Shown piece after piece: positions 1-3,931 of a DNA stretch of 5,159 nt; position 1 is the first letter of the stretch; each line of letters opens with the position of its first letter. Source of the stretch: Planctomycetota bacterium. Lineage in GTDB: Bacteria; Planctomycetota; Planctomycetia; Pirellulales; Thermoguttaceae. The notes under the pieces are model-generated. The model saw only the letters and a list, made by a program, of their open reading frames with translations, was not told where the DNA came from and did no database searches. The stretch is from positions 1 to 5,159 of the forward strand of contig JAJYGU010000255.1 in NCBI GenBank assembly GCA_021784975.1. The letters are read 5' to 3'. Made by a program: the position numbers and the translations under genes.

Positions 1-262
1 CCGGCGGGGCGGCGGGGATAAGCGTCGTGGCCAAGGGTTGGAGCTGGGCGTCGACGTGGGGGATCGGCTTCAGGTCGAGTTTTCCGCTGGCGTTTCGGCC
101 CCCGCTGGCAAATTCCACCGGCTCGTGGACCTGAACTTGCTCGGAGGGCATCGGCACCCGCAGGGTGTGTTTGCAGCTTGGGCAGGGGCCCGACTTTCCG
201 GCAAACTTGTCGCTCACCTGATAGCTCTTTCGACAACCAGGGCAGACGACGATAATCGCCAT
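1..262 (-). CDS. Zinc-ribbon protein, N-terminal part (runs off left edge)
   Basis: The reverse strand is open from an ATG at 262-260 to the window edge, giving 87 residues with no stop. The first 37 residues form a compact CxxC/CxxC zinc ribbon: C7-P-G-C10, then C27-P-S-C30, followed by the short strand LRVP (34-37) that typically closes these domains in planctomycete proteins. An AGK segment (21-23) sits between the cysteine pairs, as in that family. Residues 38-87 are a Pro/Ala-rich linker without clear fold. A GGAG motif (complement of 273-276) lies 10 nt before the ATG and supports this start. In the family such ribbons are N-terminal add-ons to varied domains, so the function cannot be told without the missing C-terminus. 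It is transcribed away from the gene at 679, whose product also begins MAII and carries an equally spaced ribbon. That the ribbon binds zinc is inferred from the ligands; the role is unknown. Confidence 0.85.
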   Translation of the reverse strand, partial: MAIIVVCPGCRKSYQVSDKFAGKSGPCPSCKHTLRVPMPSEQVQVHEPVEFASGGRNASGKLDLKPIPHVDAQLQPLATTLIPAAPP

Positions 263-320
263 GGGGATAGCTCTCCGGGGGGGTCGATCTTGGCTCCCCG
301 GCTGGCCTTGGAGTCAGAAA

Positions 321-372
321 GGGACCGCCCGATTTTTGGTGGCCTCCTGCCACAAAAAATCGCGACAGTCCC
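321..372. repeat. Dispersed inverted-repeat element, copy 1
   Basis: Two arms, GGGACCGCCCGATTTTTGG (from 321) and AAAAAATCGCGACAGTCCC (ending 372), are imperfect reverse complements. With TGGC/GCCA next to a short CTCCT loop, the element can fold into one long hairpin of about 52 nt. The outer GGGAC/GTCCC, the central CGATTTTT/AAAAATCG and the inner TGGC/GCCA segments pair well, with mismatches between them. It shares the order GGGAC, GTCCC-like, ATTTT, GYGGC with the copies at 484-552 and 3845-3925, which marks it as a member of one family. It lies in the 5' region of the leftward zinc-ribbon gene. It carries no coding potential. Confidence 0.8.
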
Positions 373-401
373 TAGTTTCGCACAGCTTGCGGGGCTGTCA
401 A
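373..401 (-). promoter_or_regulatory. Weak candidate promoter for the leftward zinc-ribbon gene
   Basis: Read on the reverse strand there is a perfect TTGACA -35 hexamer (complement of 396-401). The best -10 at 16 bp spacing is GAAACT (complement of 374-379), which keeps only the A2, A4 and T6 positions. If used, the transcript would carry the 321-372 hairpin repeat in its leader of roughly 105 nt. The poor -10 keeps confidence low. Confidence 0.25.
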
Positions 402-483
402 GAACCGTTTTTTCCCGAACGCCATGATTGTATCCCCCGCCTTGGCAAGGTACGATCCAATACGTCCCTGTGTACGGCTGAAA

Positions 484-552
484 GGGACAGTCCCATTTTC
501 GCGGCCGGGCACCGTGCGAAGCATGGTCGCCGCGAAAACTTGGCACCGTCCC
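484..552. repeat. Dispersed inverted-repeat element, copy 2
   Basis: The left arm reads GGGACAGTCCC followed by ATTTTCGCGGC. The right arm, ending at 552, reads GCCGCGAAAA, then CTTGGCACC, then GTCCC. The arms pair through GGGAC/GTCCC and TTTTCGCGGC/GCCGCGAAAA, with a less perfect stretch between and a loop of about 20-25 nt. The left arm contains a self-complementary GGGACAGTCCC, identical to both outer motifs of the 3845-3925 copy. Copies 1 and 2 are both preceded by GAAA (317-320, 480-483), so a few flanking bases may belong to the element. It stands 127 bp before the start of the gene at 679. Confidence 0.85.
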
Positions 553-610
553 GGTGACGGCAAGAGTGGCGGCCCTGCCGCGCTGGCCGCTGAATCGCCG
601 CGGTTTTCAG

Positions 611-639
611 GAGACAAATCGCCCCTTTTCGATTAGAAT
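611..639 (+). promoter_or_regulatory. Candidate sigma70-type promoter for the double zinc-ribbon gene
   Basis: GAGACA (611-616, four of six matches to the -35 consensus) is separated by 17 bp from TAGAAT (634-639, five of six matches to the -10 consensus). Transcription would start near 646, leaving a leader of about 33 nt before the ATG at 679. The spacing and position are right and the -35 is mediocre. Confidence 0.4.
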
Positions 640-641
640 TT

Positions 642-655
642 CGCTAGAGATAGCG
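642..655. promoter_or_regulatory. Perfect dyad over the predicted transcription start
   Basis: CGCTA-GAGA-TAGCG is a perfect 5-bp inverted repeat with a 4-nt centre, placed just downstream of the candidate -10 at 634-639. It could be an operator spanning the start site. If transcription starts upstream of it, it could instead be a leader hairpin with a GNRA-type tetraloop. A 5-bp dyad also arises by chance in sequence of this composition. Confidence 0.3.
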
Positions 656-678
656 GGTCGATCGAATTAGAGACCGCC

Positions 679-1518
679 ATGGCGATAATCGAGTTCCTTT
701 GCCCGAACGGGCATAAAATTCGATGTCAGTCCGACCAGGCCGGCCGGCCGGCGAAGTGCATGCGCTGTGGAGTGCGCTTTCGCGTGCCCGATCCGGCCGA
801 TCTGGAAGCCAGCCGTTCGGATGCTTCGCTGCGACCGGACCTGGACGAACTCGGGCTGGCGGGCGGCAATCCCCTGCCGCCGAACACCGGCCCGAAAAAA
901 GAGACGCAGATGGAGTTTCTCTGCCCCAACGGGCATCGCCTGTTCGGCTCGACGAACTTGGCGGGCCGGCCGGGAGAATGTCCCGATTGCGGGGCGCGGT
1001 TCCGCATTCCCAGCTACGAGGAGATTTCGCTGGGCGAGAAGCCCGTCGGAGAGTATCCCATCAGCCAGGGCAATCCGATCAGCCAGGCCGATTCCTTCGG
1101 CGCGGCGAATTCGATTGGCCAAGCGAACGGCCAGGCGAACGGTGTGGCGCCGGCCCCGCCTCCGGGGCCGCCCGAGCGGCTGGCGGCGACCGGCCCAGAT
1201 CGGGCCGAGCGGGCCTGGGAAGAGGAGGTCATGCCGGCCACGGTTTGGTCGGTAGCGGCCGGCACGGCGCTAGCCGATCAACCCCTGGCCACGCTCTTTG
1301 CCCGATTGTGGACTACCCGGCCCAAGGGCGCCCGAATCGAGCTTCAGATGCGCGACGGCGAGGCGGTGGTCGTCGAACAGTTCCTGGCCTCGCTGTCCCA
1401 ATCGAGTCACGGCGTGTTCGGGGTCCGCGCGCCCGACAGCACCTATACGCTCATGGCGGTGGCTTGGGACACGATTGCCCGCATCCTGGTGCGTGGCCTA
1501 CTGGAGCTGCCCAAGTAG
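679..1518 (+). CDS. Tandem double zinc-ribbon protein of unknown function
   Basis: The product is 279 aa. It holds two near-identical zinc ribbons: residues 6-37 (C8, H12, C27, C30, ending FRVP) and 80-111 (C82, H86, C101, C104, ending FRIP). Both start FLCPNGH, so the first metal-binding pair is CxxxH rather than the usual CxxC, and the spacing from H to the next C is 15 in both. A linker at 112-180 contains short repeats rich in S, Q, A, N and G, then a run of prolines. The C-terminal part, about 185-279, is a small mixed alpha/beta region (IELQMRDG, VFGVRAPDSTYTLMAVAWD) that I do not recognise. There is no signal peptide or membrane segment, so a cytoplasmic location is likely. No strong Shine-Dalgarno precedes the ATG; the start is chosen because the ribbon begins at residue 6, matching the divergent neighbour. 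Its stop is 2 bp from the stop of the convergent ACT gene. Binding of zinc and a partner is inferred; the role is unknown. Confidence 0.85.
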   Translation: MAIIEFLCPNGHKIRCQSDQAGRPAKCMRCGVRFRVPDPADLEASRSDASLRPDLDELGLAGGNPLPPNTGPKKETQMEFLCPNGHRLFGSTNLAGRPGECPDCGARFRIPSYEEISLGEKPVGEYPISQGNPISQADSFGAANSIGQANGQANGVAPAPPPGPPERLAATGPDRAERAWEEEVMPATVWSVAAGTALADQPLATLFARLWTTRPKGARIELQMRDGEAVVVEQFLASLSQSSHGVFGVRAPDSTYTLMAVAWDTIARILVRGLLELPK

Positions 1519-1520
1519 GG

Positions 1521-2012
1521 TCACTCGCCTGCCCGCAGATCGGCCTCAGTGATCATGGAAAAGCCGCGGCCTTCCAAGGTCTCCTGAGCGATCTCGATGT
1601 TATCCACCATCAGGGCCACCGACGCCCGGCCGCGTGGCCGGACCAGCAGCGGATAAGCCTGGACGATGTTCACTTCGGCCTGGATCAGAGCCGTGCAGAT
1701 ATCCGCCAAGGCTGCGGAGCCCTGCGGCAATTCGACCCCGATCAAATCGCTTTCGATGATGGCCAGCCCGGCTCGCTCCAGAATCTCGCGCCCCTGCTCG
1801 GGATGACTGAAAAGGAAGCGCACAAAGGCGCATTCGGCATTGTCGGAGATCGAGAGGGCCACGATGCGGACCTGGCTCCCTTCAAAGCGACGGATGACCT
1901 CCAACAGCTTCCCGACCCGGTTCTCCAAGAAGACGGTGAACTGCCGAATGGTCGGATAGTTCCGGCCGCGCATGGTTGCATAGCCGGTGCCGGCCGATGC
2001 ATCAGAGCTCAT
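1521..2012 (-). CDS. Double ACT-domain protein (amino-acid-binding regulator type)
   Basis: This is a 163-aa cytoplasmic protein made almost entirely of two ACT domains. The first, about residues 23-96, has the strand QFTVFLEN, a G34-K helix start (VGKLLEVIRRFEG), then RIVALSI and FVRFLFS. The second, about 100-158, has the helix ALADICTALIQAEVNI, then YPLLVRPRGRASVALMVD and a final GFSMITEADL. ACT domains usually bind amino acids at dimer interfaces and regulate biosynthetic enzymes. Stand-alone pairs like this resemble COG4747-type proteins and are sometimes labelled as acetolactate synthase small-subunit-like. No catalytic domain is present, so a regulatory role is inferred and the ligand is unknown. 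The ATG at 2012 has GAGG 7 nt upstream and a promoter at 2083-2111. An in-frame ATG at 1973 (codon 14) lacks a ribosome-binding site, although the residues before it look unstructured. The stop is 2 bp from the stop of the zinc-ribbon gene. Confidence 0.88.
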   Translation of the reverse strand: MSSDASAGTGYATMRGRNYPTIRQFTVFLENRVGKLLEVIRRFEGSQVRIVALSISDNAECAFVRFLFSHPEQGREILERAGLAIIESDLIGVELPQGSAALADICTALIQAEVNIVQAYPLLVRPRGRASVALMVDNIEIAQETLEGRGFSMITEADLRAGE

Positions 2013-2082
2013 CGATCAGCCTCGCAAGTCTGGCGACCAAGGACAAGCCCGCGCGGAGTCGCCCTGGTGGCCCGCAAACGCA

Positions 2083-2111
2083 ACTATAGGGCCGACGACG
2101 ATTTCGGTCAA
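2083..2111 (-). promoter_or_regulatory. Sigma70-type promoter for the ACT-domain gene
   Basis: On the reverse strand, TTGACC (complement of 2106-2111) is followed after exactly 17 bp by TATAGT (complement of 2083-2088). Each hexamer matches consensus at five of six positions. Transcription would start near 2076 and give a leader of about 64 nt to the ATG at 2012, which supports the upstream start codon. Confidence 0.6.
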
Positions 2112-2260
2112 CGTGCCGGGCGAAGGATTCGCAGGCCCACCAGCGCGAGATCGCCAAATCGGCGACTACCCCACGATTGGTGGGTAATCGAACTGGGGCC
2201 GGAGAACCGAGGACAAAATTGCTCGGGGTACTTGTCAGGATGATCAAAGCTGCTAGACTT

Positions 2261-2283
2261 CGGCAATCTGCTTTGCCGGTTTT
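2261..2283 (+). terminator. Terminator-like hairpin without an assigned gene
   Basis: CGGCAA-TCTGCT-TTGCCG is a perfect 6-bp stem (2261-2266 with 2273-2278), extendable by one U-G pair, followed by GTTTTGTT. This is the form of a short intrinsic terminator for rightward transcription. No rightward gene lies upstream: the nearest gene at 1521-2012 reads leftward. It may therefore end an unannotated transcript, be part of a larger RNA structure with the next hairpin, or be chance. Confidence 0.35.
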
Positions 2284-2284
2284 G

Positions 2285-2323
2285 TTCCCACGACCTGCAT
2301 GGAGTTGGCATAAGGCGTGGGAA
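2285..2323. other. Long inverted repeat, potential RNA hairpin
   Basis: TTCCCACG (2285-2292) and CGTGGGAA (2316-2323) are perfect 8-bp reverse complements. Inside them CC/GG and TGC/GCA can extend the stem with small bulges, leaving a loop near ATGGAGTTG. It begins 2 nt after the terminator-like element at 2261-2283, so the pair could form a tandem hairpin unit. No function can be read from the sequence. Confidence 0.4.
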
Positions 2324-2725
2324 ATCGTCCCCAAAGGCGCTGAGCAGGATTGGCGGCAATGGGCATCACGGACGGCACGACCGTTGCGATTGAGACCGAT
2401 AAGGTTGCCCCGCAGTGGCGGACGCGGGTTCGGGCGACCGTGGCAATCGGCCGAACGTGCCCCCCTTGGGTTATCTCGCCGAACGTAGCTGGCAACACCT
2501 TCTGGGGTCCGAAACGCCATGAGCGAGGATATCTATCGGGAACGGCGCATGCCTCGCTTCCGCCGCCTCTTCGAACAATTGTCGGGCTGCGCACCAACAT
2601 GAATCACGCGCGAACAGATCCGTGCCCGGTTCGGCAGGGCTGCCCACAACGAGGCCACCCGTCGCATTACCGCGATTGGGGTTGCAAGTCACTCGGGATG
2701 GGCCTTCCACCGACGCGCGGCGTCT

Positions 2726-2747
2726 GCCCATCGCCCTCCGGGCGGGC
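2726..2747 (-). terminator. GC-rich hairpin after the Dabb gene
   Basis: GCCC-ATC-GCCC-TCC-GGGC-GGGC can fold into two stacked 4-bp GC stems with a 3-nt bulge and a TCC loop. It starts 17 nt beyond the leftward stop at 2764. No T-tract follows in the direction of transcription, so it is not a classic intrinsic terminator. It could protect the 3' end or aid factor-dependent termination. Confidence 0.3.
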
Positions 2748-2763
2748 ACGGATCTTATGAGCC

Positions 2764-3165
2764 TCAGTCGCCCGGCGCATAATCGACGACGAGCACCTTG
2801 TCCAGATGCGGGCCCAACAGCTTGCCGAACGCCTTGTGGGCTGGATGGCGGAGGTAGGCGTCGCGGTCGGCTTGATTGCGGAAGGTGAGCAAGTAGCAGT
2901 GGGTGAAGCCTTGGGCCAAGTGCTCCGGGCTCTGGTTGGTTCCCCACTCGAAGCCGATCACTTGAGGAATCTTCGACGGCAGCGCCCGGAAGGCGTCTTC
3001 GATGGTCTTGATCTGCTCGGCGGTGGCGTCGTCTTTGAACTTGAATAAGACGACGTGGCGAATCTTGCCCGACTTCGGCGGGGCACCCTGTGCCGGCGAT
3101 CCGGCCAACTGCAGAACCGAGCCCGCCAGCACTACCAGGATGGTCGAAAGTACCGTTCGTTTCAC
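2764..3165 (-). CDS. Secreted Dabb (stress-responsive A/B barrel) domain protein
   Basis: This is a 133-aa protein. Residues 1-25 are a signal peptide: KR, a hydrophobic core (VLSTILVVLAGSVLQLAG), then SPA with likely cleavage after A25. Residues 34-130 form a single Dabb domain. It has the opening strand IRHVVLFKFK with the family-typical H37, a helix TAEQIKTIEDAFRALPSKIP, VIGFEWGTN, the strand GFTHCYLLTF, RNQADRDAYLRHPAHKAF and the last strand VLVVDY. Dabb proteins are small ferredoxin-like barrels that dimerise. Some family members are cyclases, but most bacterial ones have no known reaction, and exported versions are common in planctomycetes. The start codon is GTG (3165-3163), fixed by a strong AGGAG (complement of 3172-3176) 6 nt upstream. 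It is divergent from apt across 133 bp. Export and family are well supported; substrate and partner are unknown. Confidence 0.9.
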   Translation of the reverse strand: MKRTVLSTILVVLAGSVLQLAGSPAQGAPPKSGKIRHVVLFKFKDDATAEQIKTIEDAFRALPSKIPQVIGFEWGTNQSPEHLAQGFTHCYLLTFRNQADRDAYLRHPAHKAFGKLLGPHLDKVLVVDYAPGD

Positions 3166-3198
3166 GATGCGCTCCTGTCAAGGTTTTGAGACCAGGAT

Positions 3199-3226
3199 TT
3201 AACCGCACGACGATCCGCAGTATACT
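3199..3226 (+). promoter_or_regulatory. Promoter for apt, sharing the palindromic -10
   Basis: TATACT (3221-3226) is a five-of-six -10. TTAACC (3199-3204), 16 bp upstream, is a four-of-six -35. The start would be near 3233, leaving a leader of about 66 nt to the ATG at 3299. The -10 overlaps that of the leftward Dabb promoter almost base for base. Confidence 0.45.
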
Positions 3227-3246
3227 TGTTGCAAGTGGAGGGTCAA
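3219..3246 (-). promoter_or_regulatory. Promoter for the Dabb gene
   Basis: On the reverse strand TTGACC (complement of 3241-3246) lies 16 bp before TATACT (complement of 3219-3224). Both hexamers match consensus at five of six positions. The start would fall near 3212, giving a leader of about 47 nt. The -10 lies inside the palindrome AGTATACT (3219-3226), which also serves the opposite strand. Confidence 0.55.
3224..3236. promoter_or_regulatory. Dyad ACTTG-TTG-CAAGT in the divergent promoter region
   Basis: This is a perfect 5-bp inverted repeat with a 3-nt centre. It overlaps the -10 of apt and lies between the -10 and -35 of the Dabb promoter, a place where a bound protein could affect both. 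A half-site ACTTG recurs at 3281-3285 just before the apt ribosome-binding site. No regulator is identifiable and chance is possible. Confidence 0.3.
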
Positions 3247-3298
3247 CCAACCGTCGATCCCCCGCGCGAGTTGATGCACCACTTGAGGAAAGAAGGCG

Positions 3299-3832
3299 AT
3301 GTCTCACCCCAACGACCTTAATCTGGCCGACTATATCCGGGCGATTCCCGATTTTCCCAAGCCGGGCATCCTCTTTCGCGACGTGACCCCGCTGCTGGCC
3401 GTGCCGGCGGCGTTTCGTCAGGCAGTGGTGCGAATGGCTGAGCCGTTCCGCCGCGCAGGGATCGAGGTGGTGGCGGCGGCGGAGGCCCGCGGCTTCATCT
3501 TTGCCGCCCCGGTGGCCCTGGAACTGCAGGCCGCCTTGGTGCCCATCCGCAAGCCCGGCAAGCTCCCCTTCACCACCCAGTCGCTCAGCTACGAGTTGGA
3601 GTACGGCAGCGATGCGCTGGAAATTCATACCGATGCCGTCGCTCCCGGCACGCGGGTGCTGATGATCGACGATCTGCTGGCCACCGGCGGAACGGTCGAC
3701 GCCTGTTGCCGCCTGGTGGAGAAGGCCGGCGGAGTGATCGTGGGCTGTGCTTTCCTGATCGAACTGGTCGGTCTGAAAGGGGCGGCCCGCATCGCCAAGT
3801 ACACGTCGGTCAGCCTGATCCAATACGACTGA
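3299..3832 (+). CDS. apt: Adenine phosphoribosyltransferase
   Basis: This enzyme converts adenine and PRPP to AMP and pyrophosphate in cytoplasmic purine salvage. The 177-aa product is the usual bacterial length and carries the family signatures in order: the N-terminal IRAIPDFPKPGILFRDVTPLL (13-33), AEARGFIFAAP (61-71), RKPGKLP (84-90), and the flexible loop SYELEYGSDALEIHTDA (97-113), whose E101-Y102 pair corresponds to the catalytic loop Glu-Tyr of known APTs. The PRPP-binding motif VLMIDDLLATGGT (120-132) includes the adjacent acidic pair D124-D125, and the C-terminal CAFLIELVGLKGAARI (150-165) follows. Nothing essential looks missing. The ATG at 3299 has GAGGAA (3285-3290) 8 nt upstream. 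The gene is divergent from the Dabb gene and convergent with the BamA-like gene, so it is likely a single transcription unit, with a repeat element just after its stop. Confidence 0.97.
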   Translation: MSHPNDLNLADYIRAIPDFPKPGILFRDVTPLLAVPAAFRQAVVRMAEPFRRAGIEVVAAAEARGFIFAAPVALELQAALVPIRKPGKLPFTTQSLSYELEYGSDALEIHTDAVAPGTRVLMIDDLLATGGTVDACCRLVEKAGGVIVGCAFLIELVGLKGAARIAKYTSVSLIQYD

Positions 3833-3844
3833 CCTGGTCGAGAG

Positions 3845-3925
3845 GGGGACAGTCCCATTTTGGCGGCGAGCAGGGTGGCTTGAACCGAACAAACCCTCTC
3901 GGCCGCGAAAATCGGGACAGTCCCC
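3845..3925. repeat. Dispersed inverted-repeat element, copy 3, between convergent genes
   Basis: The left arm is GGGGACAGTCCC then ATTTTGGCGGC. The right arm is GGCCGCGAAAATC then GGGACAGTCCCC. They are imperfect reverse complements around a loop of about 35 nt. Each end also has its own self-complementary GGGACAGTCCC (3846-3856 and 3914-3924). GGTCG (3836-3840) and CGACC (3925-3929) can lengthen the pairing outward. The element fills almost the whole 99-bp gap between the apt stop (3832) and the BamA-like stop (3932), so it could act as a two-way transcription stop or mRNA end-protector. It belongs to the same family as 321-372 and 484-552. Confidence 0.88.
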
Positions 3926-3931
3926 GACCGG

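Larger units (their letters stand above)
2112..2763. other. Gene-free region of about 650 bp
   Basis: No open frame here reads like a real protein. Candidates on both strands are rich in Arg, Pro and Cys, have no ribosome-binding site and change character along their length. The least bad short frame is ATG 2519 to TGA 2602 (27 codons, MSEDIYRERR...), which continues past its TGA with protein-like sequence to about 2780 but has no ribosome-binding site. It could be the remains of a decayed gene. The stretch holds several small dyads (for example GCGAA-GGA-TTCGC at 2120-2132 and TCGCC-AAATC-GGCGA at 2151-2165) that chance could produce, plus the stronger hairpins at 2261-2283 and 2285-2323. 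It could be a degraded gene, an untranslated RNA or plain spacer. Confidence 0.5.

Noticed and set aside
382..413. ACAGC-TTGCGGG-GCTGT followed by TTTTTT, a terminator-like motif on the plus strand
   Set aside because: The T-run begins about 10 nt after the stem, which is too far for an intrinsic terminator, and no rightward gene lies upstream.
1058..1145. Short direct repeats (ATCAGCCAGG twice at 18-bp spacing; GCGAACGG twice at 12-bp spacing)
   Set aside because: They fall in frame in the linker of the double zinc-ribbon protein and encode ISQ and QANG repeats. They are low-complexity linker coding, not a mobile or regulatory repeat.
723..2243. A 506-codon open frame on the plus strand
   Set aside because: It overlaps the zinc-ribbon gene in another frame and runs antisense through the ACT-domain gene. 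Its translation is Arg/Gly/Pro-rich with no domain, and it starts inside the first ribbon without a ribosome-binding site. It is a GC-driven shadow.
2471..3892. A 473-codon open frame on the minus strand
   Set aside because: It lies antisense to apt and overlaps the Dabb gene in another frame. Its composition is low in hydrophobic residues and rich in Arg, Gly, His and Pro, and no motif is seen.
3846..3924. The GGGACAGTCCC motifs as CRISPR repeats
   Set aside because: The motifs are in inverted arms of single hairpins, with no regular spacing, no spacers of uniform length and no cas genes.
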